From positions 1 to 42,649 of the IMG/VR virus record IMGVR_UViG_3300020473_000052: a stretch of DNA of 42,649 nt. One strand, 5' to 3'. The notes under the pieces were generated by a model that was not told where the DNA came from, did no database searches, and worked only from the letters and a program-made list of their open reading frames with translations. Every line of letters starts with the position of its first letter. The stretch's first letter is position 1. The DNA comes from a virus. The position numbers and the translations under genes are program-made. This document shows, one piece after another, positions 17,596 through 31,200 of this stretch.

Positions 17596-19167
17596 TTAGA
17601 ATTCCAGGATGATTTTAACGTCTTCTTTTTGTCGAGTATTTCGAGCAATCGAAGGTCTATTATCAAGATAAACAATTTCCCCCGATCCTTTATTTATCTC
17701 AGGTTTAGATAACCCCTTATTAAAGGTGGTTTCTAAATTAATTAACTTTGTTCCAGAGGGATTTGTACTAATTCCAGTAAACGCTGTATCAATAGTTCCT
17801 GAGAAAGTGGAACTTACACCTTTAATAGCATTAGCAGTAGACTCAAATGGATATATCTGACCACTAGTTGAAATACCAGCATAATCAGTTTGATCATTTG
17901 TAGTAGTATAATTTAGAGATCTATCTCTAAAATACTTCATAACTTGAGTCTCTTTATCATATGAAGCAACATAAGCACGGGCTTTTTGAGGATCACCATT
18001 AGAATCCGCAATATCCTGTGTTATTTCCTCACCAATGGTTGGAGTACCACTAACATTTTTAAATTTAAAAGCGTGTAAAGATGAGAAAGTTGTTCCAGTA
18101 AAAGTATTGGCAGTTCCAACTTCAGTTGGATTCTTTACAATACCTACTTGTGCAAACTTTGTATCTGTTGGAAAATCTTTTGTGGAATCATCAAATCTAG
18201 CATATATCAATACCTTATCTGTTCCCAATTCAGTGTAGATATCGTAACCATGACCAAGAGATGGTGGAATTATAGGAACTAATTTTGCCCGTTGGTTTGA
18301 TGGATGTTGGGTATCTTGTAAAGCACCTAAATCCACAACACCATAACTATAACCTTTACCACCAGAACTTACAGTAACATCCTTAACTACACCAGAGACA
18401 ATATCAACTCTTGCTTTTCCATCTTCACCATCACCAATAATTTTAACCTCTTGTCCTAATCCATCAGCATATTTACCACCTGCATTATCAATATAGATAT
18501 GCTTAATTTGATTATTATTTACAGTGGAATCACCATTTTCTCGTATACTTCTAATCTGAGCATCAGTACTAGTTGCCCAACCATTAGGAACAGTAATATA
18601 CTCTGTAGAATCAAATTTAAGTATATCTGATGGAGATACTGTATACATATATTTCCAAATATAACCATCTCCACTAGTACCAGCTCTAGAAGGTTCTAAA
18701 TCGGTAAATGTTGGTTCGTCTTGAGAAATATTACCTTTTGGATTTTCACCAGTTGATCCGTTAGAAATACAAAGATAAACTTTGAAATCTGAGTTCATTA
18801 CATAATAATTTGCACCATATAATCGACTAGATTCTTTTATAGGACTTGGATTACTTACACTGTAATCATCCCTATAAATTTCATATCTATTTCCAGCAGT
18901 CCAGTCAATTCTTCTAATAATTCTTCTGATATTTGCAGAAGAAATTTTCTTACCATACATCATAGTGTCGCCAACATGAGCATGTCTAGAAAAATTATCT
19001 ACAGGATCTGGTGTATCTGTATTCCAATTTGTATCTCTTCCAAACCCAACAACAGTTGGATTGGGTAGTCCAATGAAAACGTAATAAGAATTGTTATCAG
19101 ACTCTACTGATTCTACAAAATTATTCGCATTCAGAATTCTAAACTGATCAGTAACAATTGCCGACAT
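17596..19167 (-). CDS. 8: baseplate wedge protein gp8
   Basis: 523 residues against 334 in T4. gp8 is a dimeric wedge component that connects gp10, gp7 and gp6. Recognisable parts: VTDQFRILNANNFVESV at the start, NNSYYVFIGLPNP, ANIRRIIRRIDWTAGNRYEI near residue 80-100, YVMNSDFKVYLCISNG, and GDGYIWKYMYTVSPSDILKF near 170. The extra length in the second half includes GxGY-like segments (NAGGKYADGLG, SGGKGYSYGVVDLG) like those in other virion proteins here. It has an exact late promoter (19194-19201) 27 bases upstream of its ATG. The next gene begins seven bases after its stop. Confidence 0.9.
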   Translation of the reverse strand: MSAIVTDQFRILNANNFVESVESDNNSYYVFIGLPNPTVVGFGRDTNWNTDTPDPVDNFSRHAHVGDTMMYGKKISSANIRRIIRRIDWTAGNRYEIYRDDYSVSNPSPIKESSRLYGANYYVMNSDFKVYLCISNGSTGENPKGNISQDEPTFTDLEPSRAGTSGDGYIWKYMYTVSPSDILKFDSTEYITVPNGWATSTDAQIRSIRENGDSTVNNNQIKHIYIDNAGGKYADGLGQEVKIIGDGEDGKARVDIVSGVVKDVTVSSGGKGYSYGVVDLGALQDTQHPSNQRAKLVPIIPPSLGHGYDIYTELGTDKVLIYARFDDSTKDFPTDTKFAQVGIVKNPTEVGTANTFTGTTFSSLHAFKFKNVSGTPTIGEEITQDIADSNGDPQKARAYVASYDKETQVMKYFRDRSLNYTTTNDQTDYAGISTSGQIYPFESTANAIKGVSSTFSGTIDTAFTGISTNPSGTKLINLETTFNKGLSKPEINKGSGEIVYLDNRPSIARNTRQKEDVKIILEF

Positions 19168-19193
19168 TTTTATTAACTAAGACTTTTTTTCTT

Positions 19194-19201
19194 TATTTAT
19201 A
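19194..19201 (-). promoter_or_regulatory. T4-type late promoter TATAAATA
   Basis: Exact TATAAATA on the minus strand in the 48-base gap between the giant gene and gp8, 27 bases before the gp8 ATG. It gives gp8 and the genes after it an independent late start, separate from read-through of the 14.6 kb gene upstream. Confidence 0.85.
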
Positions 19202-19215
19202 GTCGTTATTATTGA

Positions 19216-22200
19216 TTAACTTATTTGAATCCTAATAGCACCAGTATTCCTCAAACCTTTTAAAGAAGATCTAGCATAACTTCTTCTTTGAATTGTTGGG
19301 AATGTGCTTAATCCAGAGTCAACAGTTAATCCAGTAACACCTATAGAGATTGGTGATTCTGCTCTAGTAGCATTATATAATCTACCCCATGATATCTTTC
19401 CATAAGTGGTAGTTAAACCAATATTCGTTGGTTCGTCTATATTAACTCCACCAGCGTCATGGAATCCAGTAGCAGCTAATCCAGTAATAACATCATTTGT
19501 ATTTTTTATGTTACAAACTATCTCACCATTTTCACCAGATGTATATGCAATTTCAGAAACCTTATAGATGTTATCCATAAATCCTGATCCAATTGCAATA
19601 ATTTCATTGTCATTCTTATCAACAGATGTAGTTGGATCTCCACCTATACCAGCAATGAATCTATTATTATTTGGTTGAATAGATCCATCATTGAATGGTA
19701 AGTATTCAGCATCAGTTTTTGCTCCACCAACAGTAAATGGTGTATCTGAAATATAAACATAATGTCCTGTTTTCAAGTCAGTTGTTGGTTTATCTGCACG
19801 GAAGGCAAATCTTAATGCCAATGGATGACCATTTGTTCCTGCTGATGTGGAGATACCAGTAATGATACCAGCAAATCCTTGTACATTCTTTATCTCCAAT
19901 ATCTTTTCAGATCCATAATATGCATCTGGTATTACAACTTGTGGAGGATTGGAATGAGTATAACCTAAACCAATATTTGTTATGTTATATCCAGTGATTT
20001 GTCCACCTGTTACTGTAGCATTTGCTTCTGCAAAAGTTGAAACTCCAATAACTGCATACTTATCTCTTTCGGTAGTTCCAATACCAACTCCAACTGGAGC
20101 AGAAATTGATAATGTAATAGCAGCACCAACATATCCACTACCTGGTTCGTTGATTACTAATGACTCAATATCACCCTTATTACTTACTATTGCAGTAATT
20201 GCAGCACCCACAAAGTTGGCAGGTGGTAGTAATAATGCGTCAACAGATTCAATAGAAACTCCATATCTATCTTCTACTTTAAGATGTAGTGGTGCTTCTT
20301 CATAGAAAAATGCTTCTGCATCATCTACAAAAATTCCATCAATTTCTGATGTAGTAGATCCTGTAGTAGATCCTACACTTGCAATAATTTTTGCTGTTGG
20401 ATAAATTTGGGGTTCTAATTGTTCTCTTGCCTTTGAAATTAAATCACCTTTAATCCAGAAATCAGTTTTTTGCTTAGTCCAATCTAGAGGTTTAGCATAG
20501 AATTCTGTTATTCCAATACCAGTATAAACTGTTGTTTCAACTAAGTCAGATCCTAATATAGATTTAACTGGTCTATCTTTTTCTTGAGTTTCTGTAAATG
20601 GTTGTACATTTGGATCTAAGAAATCTGGATGCTTAATAATATGAATATCATCTCCAATTTTTATAGTTTCATTTACATCAACTATCTCAATATCAACTCC
20701 CTCTTCTCCCTTATAGAAGAATACATCAACCTTATCACTTGCCATTGGTGCTTCAGTGAAGGTAAATGTAGTTCCACCTTCAAATTGATATGAAACATTA
20801 GGTGTCTGTAAAACTCCATTTACGAATATCAACAATACTGCATTCAAATCTATCTGATCTGATAGTGCAGATTCTTCATCAATCTCAAATGATAGTAATT
20901 GACCATTAAAGAATAATGGGAATCTTCTTCTAGATCCAGTCTGCATTAATTCAATACTATCGATAAAGTCTAATTCACCAAATTGCCAAGCAGAGAAGAA
21001 ATCACTAAATGTTTCTACAACTTCAAGTTCAAACTCTTGTATTGGTTTTTGTAATCTCTTATCAATAACCAATCCTTGTGGTTTAAACTTATCACCAATT
21101 TTAAACGAATGTCCTGGTCTTGCAATTTCAAATTCTGAAATTTCAAACATACTTCTAGCAATACCAACACTAGTTCTAGCAGCACCAACTGCCATATTCA
21201 TAAGAAGATTATTACCAGTATCTGTAGTCTTACCTACACCTAATCTAGAAATACCTACAATAGGAACATTTTCATAAATTGGATCTGGAAATTCAATTTC
21301 TGGGTTAACATACTTTCCACCAGGATCTTTAATAACTAAATCTAACGCACCGCCTGTTCCTGCAGGTGATTTTCCTACCATTATCCTGAAGGTATCAGCA
21401 GTTGCTTTTCCTACTGGTAATGATACACCAAACGCAGGGTCAGTTGTTCTTGGATATGAGTGTAAAGTCTGATGTAAATCATGCTCACAAGTAAACACTA
21501 ATGAATTTGAAGCAATTGTGACAGTTTCATTAGATTTCTGAATACATCCATTTATTGCTGGTTGTATAAAGGTATGTGGATATTTTTCTGATGATGGATT
21601 TGGATTTACATTAACTGTAAATTCATTAAGTGAAGCATTCGTAATGAATAACCATCTTCCACTAGCATAATCAGTAGGTCTTGGATAATGATGTCTAGTT
21701 ACATTTCCATCTTTAGTACAAGTGAATGTTAATGAATTATCTTCAATAAGAATTGTATCAAACTGAGCAAATCCATGATTATTTTTAGTAATTGTTAGAT
21801 CACCTGTTATTTCATTATATGAAACATTTGAAGGTGTCATTGTAGTTGCACCACCAACACCGTGACTAGTTTTTATTACTGTTAATTCACCAGTTGCTGG
21901 ATTATACTTAGCATTAGTTGGTGTTAAAACACCACCAGAACCTATAGTAAAACTACCTGCACTAGAACTTACAAATTTATGTTTATTTGTAGCAACTTTA
22001 GCCTCAACTATAGCTCCTCTACCACCTCCACCACCAGTACCAACATTAACAGTGAAACTATTATTAGCAATTCTCTCAACACCTAATGTTTGTCCTGATG
22101 CTGGATCAGTTGTTCTTGGATAAGTATGAGGGCTTCTATGACTATCTCTAGAACAAGTAAATGTTAGTGAATTATCTACAATAGTAACTGTATTAGATGC

Positions 22201-25200
22201 CTTTAAAATGCCTCCTGGTACCACTGAATCGAACTGATGGGTATAATTTCCACCTGTGCTTATACAATTCGGTACAGCACTGACAAATGTATGACGAGCA
22301 GTGTTTGTAGAGGGTTGAACTGATAATACTTGTACAGTAATAGTAGTATCTGTTACAGATTCAATCTTGATTGCAGTATCATTATATGGATCAGAAGATC
22401 TTGGATAAGTCTTAGTTGATGTGTTATTATCAACATCACAAGTAAATCCTAAAGAATTAGTTGCAATTTTAATACTTGTACCTGGTCTTAATGTATGTGA
22501 TCCGATGTGTAATTCCATCAAACCAGTTACAGGATCATAATCAGCATCAGATGGTGTAAATGTTACTGTTGGTGATGTTCCTACATCAATTTTGAAGGTA
22601 TTTGTAGTCTTATTCTGAACAGCAACCCATTTTCCACTTATTGGATCTGAAGGACGAGGATATTTGTGAACAGATCCATAATTATCCATCTCACACTTAA
22701 GTGCTATAGAATGATCCTTAATTTTAATTAAATCACCATTAACAAATGGATGACCAGCCATTGTAACTGTTATCTTACCAGTAGATGCACTATAAGTAAC
22801 ACTATCTGGAGTGTGTTCTGTTGCTGCCTGTAAATTATGTGTTCCGACAGTCAATACCAATTCACCGTTTTCTGAATGATAATCAACAGTTGATGGTGTG
22901 TATTGTGTTCCTGTATTTGCAGTAACTGAATCATTATCAGAACTTACAAACTTATGATGATATAGTATATCAGTAACTCCAATAGCAACTGGTTCACGAT
23001 AACCAGATCCCATAGTTAAATCATTCCAGAATTCATATGCCCATCCACCACCATGATAGATATGTGCTATGGAGGTTAATCCAACTTTTACTTCAAAACT
23101 TCTTTCAGATACAATACCAACTAATTGTAATGCTCTTTCTTTATCTTTTGCATTCAATCTTTCATCTTGGAAGAATGAAGTTGTAACTCCAACATAATTT
23201 AAAGAACGAATACAATCAGGAGATGCACCTACAAAAGTATGAGTATCAGTATTAGTTGGTGATATTCCTAGTAAAACATTAACAGTAAATGTATCAGCAT
23301 CTACAACAGTAACAGTTAGATACTTATCATAAGCAGGATCAGTAGTCCTTGGATAAGAATCATTACCACCACTACCATAAGTACAACTAAAGGTTAATCC
23401 TTCTTTATCAATCTTGATTGAATCTCCAGTTGTAAGATTATGGTCGACAATCTTAATTGTTAGAAGTCCTGTTGCAGGATTATATGATGTACCTGTAGTT
23501 GGTGTACCAACAACATAAGTCGGACACTTGAATTCTAATCCCTTTAACTTAACAGTATTGGGAGATCCTAAACTAAATCCGTGTACTTTATTAGTAGTAA
23601 CTGTAATAATACCAGTTGTATTATCGTATGCAGCAGTTTGAATACCAATAGTAAGACCAGATGAAGTACCTAAACCAACAATACCATTAATTGACCTATT
23701 GGCAAATCTATTTGTATTTTCAAAAGATTCAACTTTAACTTTAGCACCAACTAGAGGAGCGTATCCAAGACCAGGTGTTGATCCCATAGAAACTATCAAA
23801 CCACCTCTTGGAAGTTGATTCTGGTTAATATCAAACTCAGATTGCATCATTTGACCATTTTCTGAGCTAATACCAGTGAATACTACACTTGATACGCCAA
23901 CATTAGTATCCTGTTCAAACTCATAGTTATTTCCAGCATTATTAACTGTTAATGGTGTCTGGAATACTCCATTGATGAATAGAATTCCATTACCAATACC
24001 AACACCAGTTTCTGTGTTAGCACCACCAACTGTCATAGTATATGTTCTTCCTATTCCAGTAAAATTATCTGAAATATCATCAAATACCATATTGGTTGTA
24101 TAATTTTGTCTTAGGAAGGTTCTTCCACTAAATTCTGCTCTTACATATGGAAGATTAGTTTCATTCCTTCTTTCTCTAGTATTTCCTTTTGGTGGATCTA
24201 AGAACCAAGCAGTACTATCAACAATATTAAATGATCCCCTATGAACTCTAGCAGCAGCACCATCTGCGTGTTCTGTTGCTCCAATACCTAAAGATCCTCT
24301 TCTTACTTTAACAACAGGTAGAGTACATATTCCAAGAGCAACATCTTCTGCTTTATTGATAATTCCTTCAGGAAGACTTGAGAATCCAATTTGCTCAACC
24401 TTCATATATTCTGGTCCAATCTTCAACACATCTCTAGGTTGAACAGAACTTATTCCACTAAGAACAAATTGTGAATTTCCAATACCAATACCACCCTCTT
24501 GATCAATATTATGTTCAATTGCAGTAAATGTAATTGGTTGCTGTACAATTCCATCTAAACCAATAACTGTTTTAGATAACTTCTTAGTCATCTCAAACTT
24601 ATGAGCATTACCTTCACCAACTCCAGTTATTTTAACAGGAAGACCTGAAGTGATATATTCTTTTTGAGTATAGAGTTCTATATTATTAGAATCAATTGCC
24701 TTAACAAATAATGTAGAAGGTAGTATATCAGTAACAACACCAACATTATTAGCAGTTGAACCAATTGAAACTGCAGTAGATCCAATACCTACAAAAGTAG
24801 ATCCTGGAATATACTTAATCTCTTCATTATTGTTAAAGAAATGATTGGGTATATTAAATCCAGTTTGTTCTAATACTAAATCTGCAGGATTGAATATCTT
24901 ACTATAAATTGGAGTTCCTTCAAATGTTAAATCAAAATTAACTTTGTTTGCTCTAGTTCCATTTACACCATCATATGCAGATAAGATTATACTCTTCTCT
25001 AAAGGTCCATATTTTAAGGATAATGGTTCATTTGCAAAATCATTAATAGTATTAAGAACTTCATTGTATGCCTGAACTTCAATTAGAGTTGTTTGTGAAG
25101 TATCTGGATAGAAATTAAGTTCATTATAGTCACCAACAGTAACTGTTCCAAATGTACCCAAACCACTGCTAGTAGCACCTGTAAATGGATATTGAATAGT

Positions 25201-28200
25201 TGTTGTATCAGAACCATCTTGAATAGAAACAATCTGGTGCATAGCAGAACCACCAGTTTCGTTAGATACCCTAACAAATGATTTAACTGCAGAATCAATA
25301 TCTTTATGTGTTCTAGTAACCAATATTGGAGTAGAAGTTCCAGTATCATATGTTGATTCTAATCTACCACTTCTTTCTGCACCTATAGGTTGTCCAGGAA
25401 CTGCAAATCTATAAGTTCCAATTCCAGCAGTTGTAGTACCTAAACCAACAACATTTGTACTTACATTAATTACTCTCTTAGTTTGATTTTCACATTCAAA
25501 GTAAATTGTTCCAGCATCAAATCTAGCAGTTAGAACTCCAACTTGAGATGAACTATAACTTATGTTTAAAGTATCAATATAAGATTCTGTATAGTAAAGA
25601 TTTGTTCCATCAAAGTCTACAACAATTTCACCATAGTTAAGATCTTTAGTAATATCATCCTGTAGAACAACAGATGCATAGAATCCATTGAAATCAGTAT
25701 GATCAAATGTTTCTAAAGTTGTTGTTGTAAATCCAGAAACATTATTGTTACTATCAGTATCAGCAATAGCAACTTTAACATTAGATGCCTTAAAATCAAG
25801 AGATCCTATAGTATTTGTTCCATCAGTAATTCTATTAGTAGTGAAATCTGTCTTATAGACTTTAATATCGTGATCTCTATCATATCTCTCAATAGGATTG
25901 AAGTTTAAAGTCTTTCTTTGGAATGAATCAGAAAGTGCTTCAAAATTACCCAATTTATGCTTTGTCCAATCAGTAGTCTTTTCTACCAAGAAAGCATCAT
26001 TTGTTGTAGTTAATACAACCATATCTGACAACTGAGCATCCTGTGTGTCTGCATCTACTACCTGTACGAGATATCTTGCAAAATTACTATCAATTTCTTC
26101 AATTTCTGTAAATAAATCTTGTAATCCTTTACTTGAAAACTTATTACTAATATCATCATGAAGAAGAACTCTATTTGTCTTACATTTTGTATAATCAGTT
26201 AATTTTAAATTTTCAAAAGTAACAAATTTAGATTTATTTCCTCTAGTATCATAATCTTTTGCTAAATCAAAATTGTTAATTGTATCAACTCTTCTTTCAC
26301 CTAAAACATCAACAACAATAACTGGTACTGATGAAACACTAGTTCCTACACCAACATTTCCAACAACAGTCTCAATTGATGTATCAGCAAAATTCTTTAA
26401 TCCAGATGGATGTACTAATCTGTTTACTGGATCAACAAACTTATCCCAAGTTATTGGACTCTTAACAGAATATGAAAGATTCTGGAAATAATCATTATTT
26501 GGAATTACCTGAATATCTTCATTTAACTTACCACTATTATCATTCCATCCATACTCTTGACGATTTGCATAATCAACTTCAAATCTTGCTTTATTTTCAA
26601 CTATAGATGTTATGGTTGCAGAAACATTGCTAGTTTCACCTTTTATTCTATGACCAACCTTAAGTCTAAATGTTCCATCAATTTTAATGAAGTCTTCCCT
26701 TGTGTCAGAAATTTTTAGATCCTTAGATAAGAATATATCATTTTCCTCTACAAGTATTGGTTCGTTTATAATAAATCTACCTCTTTCCTGAACAGAGTCA
26801 AGAATTGGATAATTTCTCTTATTAACAATATTTGCATATCCAGATTGGAATGTTTTTGCAATACCTGGATTAGTTGTTAATCCAGATACACTATATTTTA
26901 ATACTGCTGGATCTGAGTTAACAAAATCTTCAACCTTAAAGAATCTAAACTGATAGTTTGCTGAGTTATAACCATCTCCACCAGTAGCAACACCAGCAGA
27001 AACATTACTTTGTGTTCCAATACCTGATTCACCAAATAATTCAACACCTTCAACAAATACTTCATCTCCAGTTTCAAATGGAGCAACACTAAATCCACCA
27101 ATAGGTGTTTCTAAGGTACAAGTAACAATACCTGGACCACCAACCATAGAGTTAATTCCAATACCATTTGAATTATTAATGGTAATAATTCTATGATTTA
27201 TTGAATTTAATCCCTGAATAGGTGCAATTACTTTAACTTCAGATATAGTCTGATATGGTACTTCTGCTAATAATGAAGTATCATCAATAATCTCATCCTT
27301 CTCAGGATCATATACGATAATATCAGGAGCACTTAGATACTCATTACCACCATCAGTAACTGTTACTGAAACAATACTATCTAAATCATCAATTCTAACT
27401 ACTGGAGAAACAAATGCTTCAGGACTTAATGTTTTATCTGATGAATATTCATACCCATAATCAACAATTCTTACACTATTAATTCTACCTATAGAAGTTG
27501 ATAATGCTACAACATTAGCATTTTTTCCATTAAGACTAACAATTGATGAGAATTTTGGAAGTCGCTTATAATCAAATCCTTTTGATATTACTCTAATCTC
27601 TTTTACAGCACCAACAACCGACCTAGATTCGGTAGCATATTCAATAGTATCACATTGATCTTCTTTATAAGAGAAAAGTTCTGGAATTGATCTTGGAGAA
27701 ACTTTGAATGTATCAGAACTTATACCAAAAATCTTATAATCTCCACTGTAAACACTATCAACAAAATTAATTTCAGAATAATTTTGAATTGTAGTGTCTG
27801 CTGTACTAATATATCCTGCTTTCTCTAAGGAATAATATAATCTAGAAGGTGTTGTTTTTGAAAATGCAAGTGATACTGTTGATTCAGTTCCAACACCAAC
27901 TGTACCTACACCACTTACATTGAAATTATTATTATCTTGAGAACTAATAAATTCGTTTTTAAATTCCTTATCATAGAATAATTTTAATTGGTATCCAAGT
28001 AAAGAAGAATCAGAAACATTAAAGGTTAACTTAGAATTCTTGATTACATCTATTTGTGGATTAATTGCAGCAACTGTATGGTCAACAGCACCAGTAGAAG
28101 AAATACCAATTAATAATGGTGGATCTACTTGAACATCTTTTAGAGTTTGAGCTACACTAAATTGATTTCTATTTAACTCATAAACAAAGTAACTAGAAGA

Positions 28201-31200
28201 AATTGGCAATCCACCAACAGAACTAGTATCTTCGTCTGCATCATAGAAGATTTTATCTCCAGTTTTAAATCCATGACTTGGAATTGTAATACTATTTGTT
28301 ATCGTATTAATTCCTGCAGAAGTAAATCCAACTCTATTAATTAATATAATCTCATGATCTTCATTGTATATCATTGAAAGTGGAGCAGTACTTCCTACAC
28401 CAACAACAGTATTCGGAACTACATTTAAAGAAACTACATCACCATTTGATAAATTATGAGATTCTGTATTTGCAACTGAGATTTTTGTAGCAACTGTTGA
28501 TACAATTTTATCAATATCACCAGTAACTTGTTCAAAAGTAGATTCTAAAAGATATTCATAATCATCTGATTCATTACCTTTAAAGAATAATCCCTCACTA
28601 GTAGTTGCAGCACCAACCTGAGTAACTAAACCAACATAGTTTTGACCTTTATTAATTGCATAAACAATTGAACGATCAGTGGTTACATTAGGTAGAGTGA
28701 AGTTAAGGACTGCTTCCTCAGTATCACCAACGATTAAAGAGTTTGCAGTTCCTCTCTTACTAAAGATTAACTTCTGACCAGTTTTGAATGGATGATTTGG
28801 CAGATAAATTGATCGAGTTGGAATAGAAACTTCAGATATAGTATCACCAATTCTATATTCCTTAGTAATACCACCACCAACAGTAACACCAGTTCCTACT
28901 GCTTGACTTGCGTTGAAATATACCTTATCGTTTATTTTTGATTCAAATTGCTTAGTTCTAACTGGTATACTGATATGACTATTCAATATATCAATATTAG
29001 ATCCATAAGTATGTGCAATTCCAGGTCCAAATCTCTTGACTCTAAGAATTGATCCCATATTAAAGATATTCAATACTTTAAGTAATTCATCTTGATCTAT
29101 TTTTAAAGTGGATCCGATAGAAACAGTATTTGGTATAATATTTACATAGATGTCATCAACTCTACCATCAACAACTGCATTAGCAGTCATTGATTTTGCT
29201 AATCCTATCGTATTAGTACTTACACCAATTTGGAAAGAATCTGTTAAATTTACAATAGAACTACTAAGTCCAGATACAGATATTGTATCTCTATCATTTA
29301 ATTCAATAAATGGCAAATAATGTGCTTGTACTTCAGTATTATTCTTCCAAGTAAATACTGCATTCTCATAAGATTCTAATTCAGTCTCAATAGAAGAAAC
29401 TCCTAAACCAGCAATACTCTTAACTTGTCCACGAAGACCAGAACCCCAAGTTCCAGAATTATCAAAAACAGTAAAATCACCAACTTGATATCCAGTACCA
29501 CCATCTAAAACCTCTAATCCATCAATTTCACCAACAGTTACAGATTCTATTGTACTTAACTGTCTTACACGCTCATTAGACTCTATAATAAAATCATTAT
29601 TTGCATCAGAATCACCGACTTTATATGGGAAGGTATTTCTAGCAAATGATGTACTATTAAAGTCAAAGGAATGTGATAAAGTAGTGTTTGATGATATGAA
29701 AGGTGAACGATAAGTATTACCAATAAAATATGGATACTTAGGTTCTAATTTTCCAATATTTGGACCAGACATTGCAGTTGTAACACCTGCAAAATATGCA
29801 TACACTCCATTTGGAAACTCTGGAGTTTTACAGAATCTTCCATTATGAACATCTAAATCACCTGAAGAATCGAAATAGTAATCATCTGTAAAGAATCCCT
29901 CATCAAAAACATTTGGTCTGTTATCAACTTTTGACATATCCAGTTTATAACCTGGATTCATCAATCTAACTCCTGGACCTAATTCATCAGATTTAGAGAA
30001 ACCAAAAGGACCATATATTGGATTTCCATCATATGCCCATCCAATAATAGGAGAGTGTGATGTTCCATCATCACCAAAAGTATTTGCTATATCTTCATTA
30101 TATCCATATAAACCAAAATGCAACTCTTCATCAGTACCTTCTATACCAAATGCACCAAGTCTCTTTCTATTGTCAACAGTTAACCTTCTAACTCTAGGTT
30201 CAAGAAGCCCATTTATTCCTGTTGATTTTACATATAAGTTTGTTTTATTAACATCATAACCAATACCACCATTAATAACTACAATACTAGTTAATTTTCC
30301 ATCAGTAATAACAGGTCTTAAAATAGCACCATTACCAGTAACACCAGTAGTTGTAATTCCAGTAGTTTCAACTTCAATTTCTGGTAATGAAAAATAATCT
30401 TTACCTCTATCCAAGACAACAGCATCAACTATCTTACCTTCTACTATAATTGGTTTTATTTCAGCATCTTTTCCTACTTTTATTTCCACAACAGGATTTT
30501 TTTCATGATTAAGGATTTGAGATCCATAATTATCTCCTTCCTCATACAAATATGCCTGAGATATTTCACCAGTAATGACAGGAGTGAAATTAAACGATCC
30601 TGTAACTGTTGAAGCATAGGAAACCTCACAATTTACAGAAATATCAGGATATTTAAATGTCTGATATCCAATTCCTGTAGTTGTTAAATTAACATATTCT
30701 CCTCTATCATAATTTACTTTTGATGGTGTAGTAGTAATTCCTGCATTTGCTAATTTAAAGGAATCATCATCAATCTTCATTATATAATATCCAGTAGTGG
30801 TGCTTAATCCACCAATTGAATTTGGATTTGGATCACCAGTACCTGTATTATGATATTGTACTAAATCACCATCACTAAAACCATGATTTTTAAAGTTTAT
30901 AGTATCAAATGCTACAGAAACTCCTGATGGTTTTACATTTAATTTTCTATATGTGTATCCAGAACCAGAATTTAATACTTTAACTGATTGTAATACATTC
31001 TTAGTAGATGTTCTAAACTTATGAATACCACTTGCATTAGTAGCAGTAGATAATCCAATAGTATTAATACCTGTCATTGCATCTTCATAAGAATTATAAA
31101 GACGAACAGTTCTTGTATTGACAACACTAACATTGTATGGAGCACCAGTTGCTAATGTTCCATCTGAAGTATTTGTAGTATCAAATGCAGGACCTATACC

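Noticed and set aside
25083-25349. Leucine-rich minus-strand ORF
   Set aside because: It is an out-of-frame shadow of the giant gene; the leucine richness comes from reading Thr/Asn-type codons in another frame. The same applies to 26898-27101 and 11589-11777.
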